Assembly: GCF_020150455.1 (NCBI RefSeq)
Contig: NZ_CP083740.1
Span: forward strand, 1,922,001-1,986,000
Direction of reading: 5' to 3'
Length of the DNA stretch: 64,000 nucleotides
Origin: Bremerella sp. TYQ1
Lineage (GTDB): Bacteria; Planctomycetota; Planctomycetia; Pirellulales; Pirellulaceae
In this document: positions 23,532 to 33,300 of the stretch, in pieces
Position numbering within the stretch: the first letter of the stretch is position 1
Layout: each line of letters starts with the position of its first letter
The notes under the pieces: model-generated
Told to the model about the DNA's origin: nothing
Seen by the model: only the letters and a program-made list of their open reading frames with translations
Database searches by the model: none
Position numbers and translations under genes: made by a program

Positions 23532-24887
23532 TTAAATCAATGGATTCTTCCGCGCATCAACGAATCGAAGACGCCCGAAACCATCGTCCTGTAGTAGCGT
23601 TACGTCCTCTAGCGGTAGATCAAGCCGATACCCCAGACGTCGTACGGACTCGATTCGCTTATCGAGCTCTTGGCATTCCAGTAAAACGTCCGATAGTCGG
23701 TGTCTTCTTGAACGAGAGGACTTACCTCCCAGAGCCTCTTTGTCGACGACTTGAGTTGAAGACTTTCCAAGGTTCCATAAAAAGTCCCAGGCTACGGGCT
23801 GATTGTCCCATTCGCCTCCCCCAATCAATTGACCTTCCCAAAAGACTTGCCGAGGCGATCTATCAACCAGGACAAGGCGTGCTTGGTCAGCAGCCCACGC
23901 GATCAGTTCGTCAGGGTCTTCCGGGATCTCATAGAACGTGGCCACTTCTTGTAGAGATGCCGCGATCTGACGCAGGATAGCCGGATCGCAGAGCGAGAGT
24001 CTTTCTGTCCCTAAGGTTTGATAAGCTCCTTCGGGAAGTCTTTCAACGACTGGGACATCGCTACGCCTTCGTACACACATCCGAATTTGAGGGCTGGCAG
24101 TGTGCCATGCGTCTCGTGAGAAGCCCAGACATTCTAAGTCGGGGTTACGGGCATAGGCCGCGTAGACCTGGACTAGAGCATTGCAGGCATTGCGTCTACG
24201 AAAATTCTCACCATGGCAAGCCTGAGCTAACGCCTCGACAGCTTGATTCAACTGAATTCTCGTATCGAAGATTCGGGAGGAGATTTTGCGTCCCTCGTCG
24301 TCGCGGCCAGGAATGTAATGACTAATTCGCTCGCCCAAACGCACTACCAAATTCTTCCAGAACTCGACTCTGGCGAGTAAGTAACGAGAAATATAATCAC
24401 CCAAAGGAATTCTTCGTTCCTCCGCCCGGAAATCCGACGTAAGGGCACGGTTAGGATCTCTAAGCAAAAGCTGATCCTCAGGGTGAAAGAAGTCCAACGC
24501 ATAGGCGAGTTGAACCCAAGGTCGAGACGCAATCCCGTTAAGGGCCACTCGATCCTCTTCCGATATTTGAAACTCTGACGGATTCGACATGGACTGGTCT
24601 ATGAATTCCAGGCCGTTTGCAAGCGTCTGAGCATATTGAACGATCGCCTGATCGGCATCCTCTAACTTTCGATGCTCTGGTGTAATGACCTCCTCAGTGC
24701 AAAAGTGATCCAGCGACCACCGCGTCATCAATTGAAAACTGCGGTTACGGCAAAGCTCCTCTACGACAGGACACACTTCGTCTCGCAACCACGCCTCGGC
24801 GTCATGCGAAACCGCCTTGTTAAGCGTCGCATGGAGCGGCATGGATAGTCTCTCGAATCCTTGGAGTGCCAATCTAAGTCGATTCAT
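23532..24887 (-). CDS. unrecognised 451-aa protein
   Basis: A soluble, largely helical protein that I do not recognise. Visible segments: LRDEVCPVVEELCRNRSFQL, HFCTEEVITPEHRKLEDADQ, WVQLAYALDFFHPEDQLLLR, a YIPGRDDEGRKISSRIFDTR loop, and a RSPRQVFWEGQLIGGGEWDN motif (about 340-365) followed by a helical C-terminus. The last part (WEG ... WDFLWNLGKSS ... LPLEDVTLLQD) could be a small DNA-binding or HTH-like domain, but this is a guess. It is read divergently from the excisionase-like gene across an inverted-repeat operator. Motif copy 5 follows its stop codon. Confidence 0.65.
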   Translation of the reverse strand: MNRLRLALQGFERLSMPLHATLNKAVSHDAEAWLRDEVCPVVEELCRNRSFQLMTRWSLDHFCTEEVITPEHRKLEDADQAIVQYAQTLANGLEFIDQSMSNPSEFQISEEDRVALNGIASRPWVQLAYALDFFHPEDQLLLRDPNRALTSDFRAEERRIPLGDYISRYLLARVEFWKNLVVRLGERISHYIPGRDDEGRKISSRIFDTRIQLNQAVEALAQACHGENFRRRNACNALVQVYAAYARNPDLECLGFSRDAWHTASPQIRMCVRRRSDVPVVERLPEGAYQTLGTERLSLCDPAILRQIAASLQEVATFYEIPEDPDELIAWAADQARLVLVDRSPRQVFWEGQLIGGGEWDNQPVAWDFLWNLGKSSTQVVDKEALGGKSSRSRRHRLSDVLLECQELDKRIESVRRLGYRLDLPLEDVTLLQDDGFGRLRFVDARKNPLI

Positions 24888-24925
24888 GATCGGATCTTAT
24901 GAAGAGTCTTCCGGGGTCAATTCAT

Positions 24926-24954
24926 TTGTCGCCTCATGCGACAATTGTGCGACA
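24926..24954. promoter_or_regulatory. inverted-repeat operator-like site between divergent genes
   Basis: TTGTCGC (24926-24932) and GCGACAA (24938-24944) form a perfect 7-bp inverted repeat around CTCAT. A third half-site, GCGACA, is at 24949-24954. It lies in the 123-bp gap between the 451-aa gene and the HTH gene. It fits an operator for the HTH protein or another element-encoded regulator. Confidence 0.55.
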
Positions 24955-25010
24955 GTGGCTCGATATGTTGAAGCGGACACCTCGAAAATACGAGCACTAC
25001 CGCATCCTCG

Positions 25011-25319
25011 ATGTCCGACGAACTGCTAACAAGCCACGAAGCCGCTAAAAGACTGGGACTGTCTGTAGCCAGCCTCTATGAATGGCTGGCGCGTTCGGAC
25101 AGCGGAGAATTTATCCTACGGGGAACCCCTTTTACCATCAACTACTTCCAGGGGGGATCACGCGGCCAGGGTCGAATCCAGATCGAAGCTTCCGAAATCG
25201 AACGTATTAAAGAGGCTATGCGAGTCCGGCCCAAAGCGACCCCGAAACGTCGACAGACCATTCAACCCATGCATTTTCCCGGCATCACGGTTCCCTTGGG
25301 AAAACCTGATAACGCTTGA
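25011..25319 (+). CDS. excisionase-like helix-turn-helix protein
   Basis: A 102-aa protein. LLTSHEAAKRLGLSVASLYE (residues 5-24) is a MerR/excisionase-type HTH (HTH_17), followed by wing-like sequence (FTINYFQGGSRGQGRIQIEASEIERIKEAM). The C-terminus is basic and Pro-rich. It is the only plus-strand gene of the island, next to two tyrosine recombinases. This suits a recombination directionality factor or regulator. Confidence 0.75.
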   Translation: MSDELLTSHEAAKRLGLSVASLYEWLARSDSGEFILRGTPFTINYFQGGSRGQGRIQIEASEIERIKEAMRVRPKATPKRRQTIQPMHFPGITVPLGKPDNA

Positions 25320-25481
25320 GCGTTCTATTTTGTGGCTCTTGAGCCATGTATTCCCCGAGATGCGGATTGTTTGGACTGCTAAGTGAGCGTTTGATTTCGA
25401 GCCAAACAGTCGCAACCCACAAAATTGCGCAATCTGCTCATTCTACTGGAGCTACTTGGTTAACGCTCTACCCGCGATCGA

Positions 25482-26615
25482 TTAATCCACTCCAATCGCC
25501 GCCCAGAGTGGATCCTGAAAATGCTGTCCCCACTCCTTTCCGTAGTGGTCGAAGGCAACTTTGGGTGTATCTCCCATCAATTCTGCAAGCACCTCGATCG
25601 AACAGCCGACGCCGTCCGTCCAATAGCCAGCCAGCATTCGGTGAGCGAATGTGTGCCTGCACGTGTAACACGAGTAGTTTTCCCGTTTCGAATCCTCAAT
25701 CCATCCGAGCTTCTGGCGGAGATTCCGAAATCGAGTGCCCCCAGTGACCTTCTTCCACGGATCACCTTGTGAGTTCCGGAAAATCACACCGTCCGTCCCA
25801 GAATTGTCCCTGGAAAGGATGCTTCGTGTTAACTCGGCAACCTCCTTTCGGATCGGAATCACGCGTGTCTTCTTGGTTTTAGAAGCATAAACCCTCCACA
25901 TCATGCCGCGGTCGCTCTCGATGACATCGTTACCCGTCATCAGAGCTAGTTCCGAGAATGGCCGCAGGCCAGTATGGATTGCCGCGAACAGAAACTCGCG
26001 AAAAGGTTCGTCAGTCGCGTCGTAAAGTGCCAGTTCATCCTCGGCACTAAAGGAATGTAGCCGAGGACACTGTGCAGGCTTGGTTAAGCCGCGAAGCGGA
26101 TTGGGAACTGAATAAAAATTTTGAGCGTGGTTGAACGCGGCCATAACTGCTTCGATGGCGAAACGACGAGTTGCCGAAGACTTCCACGTGGAATGCGTTT
26201 CCACCCAATGCAGAACATGTGCCTTGCGTAGGTCACGAAGTGGCATTGCACCGCAATACGTACAGAGGTCCTGCAAGAAACGTCGCACTTCCTTCTCATA
26301 CTCGACGCTAATCTCTCCGGCTCTCGATCGCTTCTCACAGTTCTCAATGTAGATGGAACACACTTTTGCTACGATCCAGTCGCTTTCCTCGGCCGACTTC
26401 ACTTCAGGACGCCAATCTCCCGCAGCCTTAACACGTGCCAAGGCCAGTTCCGCCTGATCAATGCTACTCTGGCCGCGGACCGGATTGCCCCTCTCATCCA
26501 CGAGCCGGACCCGTCGCTTCGTTCCCGGTGGCGTAAAGTACCAAGAATCGGTCTGACGCCAGTACCAGGCACGCCCGCGAGAACGACGCTTACGTCCTTT
26601 GTTTGCCTTAGCCAT
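25482..26615 (-). CDS. tyrosine recombinase/integrase, copy B
   Basis: A 377-aa integrase. A basic N-terminus (MAKANKGRKRRSRGRAWYWR) and a SAM-like core-binding domain (about 90-180) precede the catalytic domain. Box I Arg is in IHTGLRPFSELALM, the beta-hairpin Lys in YASKTKKTRVIPI, then CYTCRHTFAHRML, and the nucleophile Tyr in VAFDHYGKEW. Box II has Tyr where most family members have His (Y-T-C-R-H), and the usual LGH is MGD. This variant is shared by the upstream paralogue. Its start overlaps the end of copy A by 8 bases, so the two are co-transcribed. Confidence 0.9.
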   Translation of the reverse strand: MAKANKGRKRRSRGRAWYWRQTDSWYFTPPGTKRRVRLVDERGNPVRGQSSIDQAELALARVKAAGDWRPEVKSAEESDWIVAKVCSIYIENCEKRSRAGEISVEYEKEVRRFLQDLCTYCGAMPLRDLRKAHVLHWVETHSTWKSSATRRFAIEAVMAAFNHAQNFYSVPNPLRGLTKPAQCPRLHSFSAEDELALYDATDEPFREFLFAAIHTGLRPFSELALMTGNDVIESDRGMMWRVYASKTKKTRVIPIRKEVAELTRSILSRDNSGTDGVIFRNSQGDPWKKVTGGTRFRNLRQKLGWIEDSKRENYSCYTCRHTFAHRMLAGYWTDGVGCSIEVLAELMGDTPKVAFDHYGKEWGQHFQDPLWAAIGVD

Positions 26616-27864
26616 GACGCTTGTTCCTGCTGGAAGATGCCTTGGTTCGTTTCGGTTTTGTCTCTATTGCGGACGACGCGGTGCTCTTCTTTCGCTTCGC
26701 AGGAGGAGACTTTGCCTGTTTACCGGCTGCTGGCGTCGATTCTCCGATGGCCTTCCAAAGAGGATCCTGATAATGCTTTCCCCACTCCTTGCCGTAATGA
26801 TCGTAAGCCACCTTGGGCGTGTCTCCCATCAACTCCGCTAAGGTTTCAATCGTGCATCCGGCTCCGTTATTCCAAAAGCCCGATAACATCCGATGAGCAA
26901 AAGTATGGCGCGACGTATAACACGAATACTTCTTCCTGAGCGGATCGTCATTCCAGCCGAGCTTCTCTCTCAAGTCGATAAAACGAACGACTCCCGTCGC
27001 ACCCTTCCAAGGCTTTCCCAATGTATTTCGATAGACAGGCAAGCCAGATCCTCGTGGAGCTGACTTCATCAGTTGGCGAGTTAGTTCAGCCACTTCGGGT
27101 CGTACGGGAATCTTGCGAGTCTTTTTGGTTTTGCTCGCGTAGACGCGCCACATCATTCCTCGTGGAGTCTCTTCGACGTCTTCCGCTTTGAGTTGCGCGA
27201 GCTCACTAAAGGGACGAAGCCCTGTGTGAATCGCGGCAAAGAGGAAATTGCCAAAGCAAGGTTCCGTGGCCTTGTAAATTGCCTTCTCATCTTCCGGAGA
27301 GAATGACGTAAGCCGAGGTTCTGCCTTGGGAAGCTTGATTCCCTTAATCGGGTTAACGATACCGTGCGTCTCTTCAACACGATTGAAGGCAGCCATGACG
27401 ACAGCAATGATACAGCGACGCGTTGCGGGACTCTTCCATGTCTCGTGCTGATCAACCCATTCCAGAATATGGCCCCGTTTGAGTTGGCTAACAGGCAGTG
27501 CACCGCAGTAGCTGCAAAGATCGTTGAGCCACTGAGTCGCATTCCGATGATATCCCTCACTGACGGAACCATCGTTCTGGCTTCGTTCCGTATACACCAA
27601 GTAGTTCGAACAAACGCGAGCAACTAACCAAGGCTGTCCCAGGACAGGGCCTTCATTCGATTCACTATCCCAGGCCAGCTTCTCCCGTGCCAACGAGATC
27701 TCAGCTGCCTCCTTGTTATCCTTTCCCCGAATCCTCTCTCCTTGTTCATCAAACAGGGCGACACGCTTCTTCGTCCCTGGAAGCGTGTAATACCAGCAAT
27801 CCGTTTGCTTCCAGTGCCAGGCCGATCCGTGAGACTGACGTCGCTGCTTCGTTTTTCTAGCCAT
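26608..27864 (-). CDS. tyrosine recombinase/integrase, copy A
   Basis: A 418-aa integrase, clearly paralogous to the gene at 25482-26615 along its whole length (WYYTLPGTKKRVAL versus WYFTPPGTKRRVRL; HTGLRPFSELAQL; SCYTSRHTFAHRML; VAYDHYGKEWGKHYQDPLW). The catalytic Arg, Lys, Arg and Tyr are present. It has an extra Lys/Ser-rich tail of about 40 residues (AGKQAKSPPAKRKKSTASS...). Tandem integrases of this sort mark mobile islands in planctomycetes. The gene ends the island on the right, 125 bases before the divergent sulfatase gene. No tRNA gene or clear attachment core was seen there. Confidence 0.9.
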   Translation of the reverse strand: MARKTKQRRQSHGSAWHWKQTDCWYYTLPGTKKRVALFDEQGERIRGKDNKEAAEISLAREKLAWDSESNEGPVLGQPWLVARVCSNYLVYTERSQNDGSVSEGYHRNATQWLNDLCSYCGALPVSQLKRGHILEWVDQHETWKSPATRRCIIAVVMAAFNRVEETHGIVNPIKGIKLPKAEPRLTSFSPEDEKAIYKATEPCFGNFLFAAIHTGLRPFSELAQLKAEDVEETPRGMMWRVYASKTKKTRKIPVRPEVAELTRQLMKSAPRGSGLPVYRNTLGKPWKGATGVVRFIDLREKLGWNDDPLRKKYSCYTSRHTFAHRMLSGFWNNGAGCTIETLAELMGDTPKVAYDHYGKEWGKHYQDPLWKAIGESTPAAGKQAKSPPAKRKKSTASSAIETKPKRTKASSSRNKRHG

Positions 27865-27989
27865 AACTCATATTCCTCTACACGACGGTGTATCCCCACA
27901 ATCGTTGACCCTGTCCTCGCCGCCGACGATACTATTGCTGCCTATCACCCATCCCACCGAACACGAAATCTTATGGAGCCGCTAAGACT

Positions 27990-29498
27990 ATGCATGGCTT
28001 GATCAAACCGACCAGGGAAAACCCGAGCCCTAATTTACTACACAGATTTGCTACACTTATCTTTATCGTGACTCTTTCATCAGCTGCATTATACCCATTT
28101 AATCAGGTACATTCAGCCGAAAAAGACCGTGTACCTAATATCGTACTCATCTTCATCGACGACATGGGCTACGCCGATATTGGCCCGTTTGGTGCTAAGG
28201 ATTACGAGACGCCGAATCTGGACAAGATGGCAGCAGACGGTCGCACGTTTACTGACTTTTATGTGACCCAGGCCGTATGTTCGGCGTCACGAGCGGGGCT
28301 TCTAACCGGTTGCTACAACGTTCGCGTTGGGATTCAAGGTGCCCTCGGTCCGAATGCCAAAATTGGCATCAACCCCGAAGAAATGACGTTGGCTGAGCTG
28401 TGTAAGCAAAAGGGCTACAAGACCGCTTGCTATGGCAAATGGCACCTGGGAGACCGCGAGCCTTTCCTGCCGATGCAAAACGGATTCGATGACTACTTTG
28501 GATTGCCTTACTCAAACGATATGTGGCCGTACCATCCTGGTGTGCGTCAACTGTCCGAAGAGGATCGCCTGAAACGTTGGCCGCATCTTCCCTTGTACGA
28601 TGGCAACGAAGTGATCAACCCTCGAGTCGATGGAAAAGCCCAAGAACAGCTGACGACTCAGTACACTGAAAAAGCAGTTGCATTCATCGATGAAAATAAG
28701 GACGAACCTTTTTTCCTCTATGTTCCCCATAGCATGGTGCACGTGCCACTCTATGTATCCGAAAAGTTCAAAGGGAAATCTGGTGCCGGACTTTACGGCG
28801 ACGTCGTTATGGAAGTTGACTGGTCGGTCGGTCAAATCCTTGACGCGTTGAAACGAAATAAGATCGATGACAATACGCTTGTCATCTTTACCTCAGACAA
28901 TGGTCCTTGGCTTTCTTACGGAGAACATGCCGGCAGCGCCGGTCCACTGCGAGAAGGGAAGGGGACGATGTGGGAAGGCGGTTGCCGAGAGCCAACCATC
29001 ATGCAGTGGCCAGGCCATATCCCTGCTGGCACCACCTGTGATACACCGGCAATGACGATCGATATCTTCCCAACGGTTGCCAAACTGATCGGCGCCGATC
29101 TACCCGAAAAGAAGATCGATGGCAAAGACATCTGGCCATTGCTTTCAGGCCAAGAAGGGGCCACGTCTCCGCACGAAGCATATTACTTCTATTACGGTTC
29201 AGGCCTGAAAGCCGTACGTAGCGGCAAGTGGAAGCTTGTATTCCCCCACGAATACCGCACTATGGCCGGCAAACCTGGCGGCAAAGATGGTATTCCAGCC
29301 GCCTACTCACAAGGCAAGACCAAGCTGGCATTATTCAATCTGGAAAACGATCCTGGAGAATCGAAGAATCTTGTCGATCAACATCCAGAGGTGGTCCAGC
29401 GGCTCGAAAAGCTGGCGGACGGTATTCGTGAAGAATTAGGCGATTCTCATCGGAAGATCAAAGGAAAGAACAATCGCCCGCCCGGCCGCGTTAAATAA
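27990..29498 (+). CDS. secreted sulfatase (arylsulfatase-type)
   Basis: A 502-aa protein with a signal peptide ([18 protein letters not shown] ... VHSAEK, about 20-44). The sulfatase core starts at [16 protein letters not shown], where the paired Asp bind calcium. The active-site motif CSASR is at 97-101; Cys97 would become formylglycine. GKWHLG follows at about 149, and FTSDNGPW supplies further metal ligands. Ala in place of Pro in C-x-P-S-R is common in planctomycete sulfatases. It hydrolyses sulfate esters, probably of algal polysaccharides, outside the cytoplasm. A shared terminator separates it from convergent typA. Confidence 0.93.
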   Translation: MHGLIKPTRENPSPNLLHRFATLIFIVTLSSAALYPFNQVHSAEKDRVPNIVLIFIDDMGYADIGPFGAKDYETPNLDKMAADGRTFTDFYVTQAVCSASRAGLLTGCYNVRVGIQGALGPNAKIGINPEEMTLAELCKQKGYKTACYGKWHLGDREPFLPMQNGFDDYFGLPYSNDMWPYHPGVRQLSEEDRLKRWPHLPLYDGNEVINPRVDGKAQEQLTTQYTEKAVAFIDENKDEPFFLYVPHSMVHVPLYVSEKFKGKSGAGLYGDVVMEVDWSVGQILDALKRNKIDDNTLVIFTSDNGPWLSYGEHAGSAGPLREGKGTMWEGGCREPTIMQWPGHIPAGTTCDTPAMTIDIFPTVAKLIGADLPEKKIDGKDIWPLLSGQEGATSPHEAYYFYYGSGLKAVRSGKWKLVFPHEYRTMAGKPGGKDGIPAAYSQGKTKLALFNLENDPGESKNLVDQHPEVVQRLEKLADGIREELGDSHRKIKGKNNRPPGRVK

Positions 29499-29510
29499 CC
29501 ATCGGCAATA

Positions 29511-29550
29511 AAAAAACGCCATGCTTGTTTTCGCAAGCATGGCGTTTTTT
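29511..29550. terminator. bidirectional terminator between sulfatase and typA
   Basis: ACGCCATGCTTG (29516-29527) pairs with CAAGCATGGCGT (29534-29545). An A-run precedes and a T-run follows the stem, so it can work in both directions for the two convergent genes. Confidence 0.93.
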
Positions 29551-29562
29551 GTAGATCGACGA

Positions 29563-31371
29563 TTACTTTCGGCTTTGCCGGCGACGATCCGTTTCCTTTA
29601 GCAGGATCTTTCGCAGACGAATGTGGTTGGGAGTCACCTCAACCAGTTCATCGTCTTCGATGTATTCGAGCGCCACTTCCAGGCTCATATCTCTTGGTGG
29701 ACGCAAAACGATATTTTCGTCCGACCCAGAAGCTCGCATATTAGTGAGCTTCTTTTCTTTGGTCGGGTTCACCGTCAAGTCGTCAGAACGGGAGTTTTCG
29801 CCCACGATCATTCCTTCGTAGACTTCGTCACCGTGGCGAACGAACATATCGGAGCGTTCCTGCAAAGCAAACAGCGCGAAACCAACTGCTTTGCCAGAGA
29901 CCATCGAGATCATTGCACCGTTTGCTCGTCGCGGCACTTCACCGGAAAGAGGACGATATGATTCAAAGCGATGGTTAACGATCGCTTCGCCCTGGGTCGA
30001 GTTGAGCAGTTTGGTTCGCAGTCCGATCAAACCACGAGATGGGATCGTAAAGATGACCTGGCTGTAATCGCCGCGAGGCTGCATTTCGACCAGTTCGCCA
30101 CGGCGTTCTCCGACCAATTCCATGACCGGGCCCATCTTCTCTGATGGAACTTCAATCACGAGTTGTTCGTACGGTTCTTCTTTCACACCATTGTTGTCAC
30201 GCATGATCACTTGAGGCTTACCCACGGCAAGCTCGTAGCCTTCGCGACGCATGGTTTCAATAAGAACGGCCAGGTGAAGCACACCACGACCACTTACCAG
30301 GAAGCTATCGCCAGACTCGCCCGGTCGAACACGCAACGCAACATTGCGTTCAAGTTCCTTTTCCAAACGATCACGTAGGTTTCGCGAAGTGACATACTTA
30401 CCATCCTTCCCCAGCAGCGGTGAAGTATTGATGGTGAACATCATTTCAAGCGTTGGAGCATCCACTGCCACACGCGGTAGCGGATTGGGATTATCGACGG
30501 CACAGATCGTGTCGCCAATATCGATGTCGTCCAAACCTGTCACCGCGATAATATCGCCGGCGCCAGCTTCGTCCACTTCGACGCGGCCGAGATTCTCGAA
30601 GGCATGCAACGCCACGATACGACCTCGTTCGAACTTGTCGCCCGCCTTCGAGATCATCACCGACTGGCCCTTCTTAATCTTGCCAGACTTGATACGGCCG
30701 ATCGCGATACGCCCAGTGTATTCAGACCAGTCAAGCGTGGTGACTCGCATTTGAAGCGGATCGTCCGGATTCACGTCAGGACCGGGAATGTGCTTAAGGA
30801 CCAAGTCCAGCAGCGGTCGCATGTCTCCTTCGCGAACGTTGGGATCTTCCGAAGCAAAACCTGCTTTTGCACTCGCGAACAGATATGGAAATTCAGCGAT
30901 TTCGTCATCAGCACCCAACGAAAGGAACAAGTCGAGCACTTCGTCGACAACTTCGTGCGGCCGCGCGTCTGGCTTGTCGATCTTGTTTATCAGCACGATC
31001 GGCTTTAAACCAACTTCGAGCGCCTTGGACAACACAAACCGAGTCTGTGGCATTGGACCTTCCGCGGCGTCGACCAACACCACAGCACCGTCGGCCATAC
31101 TCAGGACGCGTTCCACTTCGCCACCGAAGTCAGCGTGCCCAGGCGTATCGACGATGTTAATCTTGACGCCTTCGTACGGGAGCGCAATGTTCTTCGCGAG
31201 AATGGTAATCCCGCGTTCCTTTTCCAGGTCGTTCGAGTCGAGAATTCGCTCGCTGGAAAGCTGACTTGCCCGAAACTGACCACTTTGGTGAAGCAGACAG
31301 TCGACCAACGTAGTTTTGCCATGGTCAACGTGGGCAATAATAACAATGTTCCGAAGATCGTCGCGTCGCAT
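29563..31371 (-). CDS. typA: ribosome-associated GTPase TypA/BipA
   Basis: A 602-aa translational GTPase, the usual length. G1 is AHVDHGKTT (about 14-22), the switch I motif is ERGITI, G3 is DTPGHADFGGE, G4 is NKIDK, and G5 is SAKAGF. Domain II (TTLDWSEYTGRIAIGRIKSG), EF-G-like domains III and V (PSEKMGPVMELVGERRGEL, IPSRGLIGLRTKLLNSTQGE) and the TypA-specific C-terminus (EEKKLTNMRASGSDE-like region) are all present. It binds the 70S ribosome and helps ribosome assembly and stress adaptation. Confidence 0.97.
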   Translation of the reverse strand: MRRDDLRNIVIIAHVDHGKTTLVDCLLHQSGQFRASQLSSERILDSNDLEKERGITILAKNIALPYEGVKINIVDTPGHADFGGEVERVLSMADGAVVLVDAAEGPMPQTRFVLSKALEVGLKPIVLINKIDKPDARPHEVVDEVLDLFLSLGADDEIAEFPYLFASAKAGFASEDPNVREGDMRPLLDLVLKHIPGPDVNPDDPLQMRVTTLDWSEYTGRIAIGRIKSGKIKKGQSVMISKAGDKFERGRIVALHAFENLGRVEVDEAGAGDIIAVTGLDDIDIGDTICAVDNPNPLPRVAVDAPTLEMMFTINTSPLLGKDGKYVTSRNLRDRLEKELERNVALRVRPGESGDSFLVSGRGVLHLAVLIETMRREGYELAVGKPQVIMRDNNGVKEEPYEQLVIEVPSEKMGPVMELVGERRGELVEMQPRGDYSQVIFTIPSRGLIGLRTKLLNSTQGEAIVNHRFESYRPLSGEVPRRANGAMISMVSGKAVGFALFALQERSDMFVRHGDEVYEGMIVGENSRSDDLTVNPTKEKKLTNMRASGSDENIVLRPPRDMSLEVALEYIEDDELVEVTPNHIRLRKILLKETDRRRQSRK

Positions 31372-31882
31372 ACTGGTTTGTGCTTATAAAGCAGGCCTAA
31401 ACTTCCCGTTCACGAACCGAAAATCCTATCAGATTCACTGGATTTTGGGGTAGGGGACCCGCCCTTAGATTCGCAAAACCACAAAGAACGGGGCAAAAGA
31501 AAGCGACTTCCTCCTTTTGACCGACTAAGGAATGGCCACAAACAGCGGTCTTTCGACGGAGAAGCCTGCCGGTGTGATCCACTTCCACGGTACTTGATCC
31601 CAACTCTACCGTCGTCATGTCCTATCGCTACGATGGGCACGTCCTGTCTTCATCAACACTCCATTTAGAACACGTGAAGATTGCCTACTCTGGGCATAAT
31701 TCCGGCAACTCTCGGGGGACTCTTCCTAAACTCTGTCGCTGAACCTTACGTCTACTGACACCCCACATATACTAATTCGCAGAAGACGCGCAACTCCCGT
31801 TTTAGAACTCGATCTCTGCTTACCCAGTTGCTTCCCAGGGCAGATGCATGGAGAAGCGATACCAAATTCGGCTCGATCCTAA
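31372..31882. other. intergenic stretch upstream of typA, nothing recognised
   Basis: This region of about 510 bases should contain the typA promoter. Short ORFs on both strands overlap here without good ribosome-binding sites or recognisable sequence, so none is called. Confidence 0.4.
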
Positions 31883-32095
31883 GTGGCACAATGGCATTTC
31901 AAAGCTATCTATCTTGCCAGACAATTCTCCAGAACGACTGCAGACCACGAGCAGATTGCCGCCCATGCACTGCAATTAGTTCCTCGCTTGAAAGCCGCTG
32001 GCCGGCTCGACTTGACGGAATCGGACTATGAAATGGCATCGCCAAAAGCGGCACCGGCCACAAAACGACCACCTGAAAATATAATTCAACCGTAG
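31883..32095 (+). CDS. possible 70-aa hypothetical protein
   Basis: A frame opening at GTG 31883, directly after a TAA, gives AQWHFKAIYLARQFSRTTAD, HEQIAAHALQLVPRLKAAGR and a Pro-rich tail. The helical, alternating pattern looks protein-like. An overlapping frame begins with MEKRYQIRLDPKWHNG, so a frameshifted single gene is also possible. There is no clear ribosome-binding site. Confidence 0.3.
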   Translation: MAQWHFKAIYLARQFSRTTADHEQIAAHALQLVPRLKAAGRLDLTESDYEMASPKAAPATKRPPENIIQP

Positions 32096-32205
32096 TCCAA
32101 ACCTCGCTTCCCAAAGGAATCGGTGTAATTGGACCAGGAGTTGCACATTACGGTGCGTCGCTCGCTACCAGCCAAAATGCATTTTCGTTTCGGAGATCGA
32201 TTCCA

Positions 32206-33213
32206 ATGCAAACGTTTCGTTGCCAGTGCAATCACAAACTGTTCTTCGGCAGCACAACTTGTGTCGAATGCCAGGCCACCGTCGCGCTCTGTCCAGGGTG
32301 TCGTGACGTTGTCGCTCTTAAACCACAAGTCGCGGGAAGTTGGAAGTGCACGAACCCTGACTGCGGCAAACAGTTGAAACTATGCCAGAACCGTCTTGAT
32401 TATGAAGCCTGTAACGTGGCAGTTCATCTTGCCGAAGAAGGGCAGTCGCTCTGCATGTACTGCCGACTGAATCAGGTAATTCCAGACCTCACCGTGGACG
32501 GAAATCTAGGCAAATGGCGAAAACTGGAAGCGGCCAAACGCAGAGTTCTTTACGGTGTTCAAGAAGTGGAATTGCCGATCGGTGATCCAACGATGAACGA
32601 CTACTTGCCGCTTCGCTTTGAATTTAAAGCTGATGGCGTTCAACCGGTCAGCACCGGCCATGCAAATGGCGTCATCACGATCAACATGGATGAAGCCGAC
32701 AGCGTTAAACGAGAACAAACCCGAGTTGAATTCGGCGAGCCGCAGCGGACACTTATTGGCCACTTTCGCCACGAGCTAGGTCACTATTACTGGGACCTAC
32801 TTATCAAGTCAGAGCGGCTAGAAGATTTCCGCGAACTATTTGGCAATGAAGAAAACCCAACTTACGCCGAGGCCCAACAGGCCTACTATCAGAACGGTCC
32901 TCAGCCTGACTGGCAGCAAGAGTACATTTCGGCCTACGCAACGATGCACCCGTGGGAAGATTTCGCCGAAAGCTTCGCGGCCTGGCTGGACATGCATTCG
33001 ATTGTTTCCACTGCTCAGTCATTTCCACGTTTGCATGCAGACGTGCCGCCCAACGACTTCGATGCATGGTTGAAGGCTTATCGTGAGATTGGTGTCATGG
33101 CCAATGAATTCAACCGCGACATTGGCTTGCTCGATCTGGTGCCAGAGATCTTCACCAAACCTGTTGTCGATAAGTTGCGTTTCATGTCGACCATGAATTT
33201 AGCCACTGCTTAA
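32206..33213 (+). CDS. zinc-ribbon protein with putative zinc-metallopeptidase domain
   Basis: A 335-aa protein. The N-terminal part has several Cys pairs (CQCNHKLFFGSTTCVECQ, LCPGCRD, KCTNPDCGKQ), fitting zinc ribbons. The rest matches the putative zinc-binding metallo-peptidase family (Peptidase_Mx/DUF2248-like): LIGHFRHELGHYYWDLL with the HExxH zinc site (about 187-191), and HPWEDFAESFAAWLDM with the third ligand downstream. There is no signal peptide, so it is cytoplasmic. The substrate is unknown. Confidence 0.85.
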   Translation: MQTFRCQCNHKLFFGSTTCVECQATVALCPGCRDVVALKPQVAGSWKCTNPDCGKQLKLCQNRLDYEACNVAVHLAEEGQSLCMYCRLNQVIPDLTVDGNLGKWRKLEAAKRRVLYGVQEVELPIGDPTMNDYLPLRFEFKADGVQPVSTGHANGVITINMDEADSVKREQTRVEFGEPQRTLIGHFRHELGHYYWDLLIKSERLEDFRELFGNEENPTYAEAQQAYYQNGPQPDWQQEYISAYATMHPWEDFAESFAAWLDMHSIVSTAQSFPRLHADVPPNDFDAWLKAYREIGVMANEFNRDIGLLDLVPEIFTKPVVDKLRFMSTMNLATA

Positions 33214-33300
33214 AGAACTAGAAATCGCGGAGCACGTCACGTACAACTTGACATTGACGTGACGTTGCATTCATGTATTTCAGGCGTACTGAACAAGCAT

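Noticed and set aside
27865..27989. tRNA gene or att site at the right end of the island
   Set aside because: No cloverleaf or T-loop sequence and no obvious direct repeat with the left side was found by eye.
29563..31371. Plus-strand ORFs opposite typA
   Set aside because: Shadows of a highly conserved GTPase gene.
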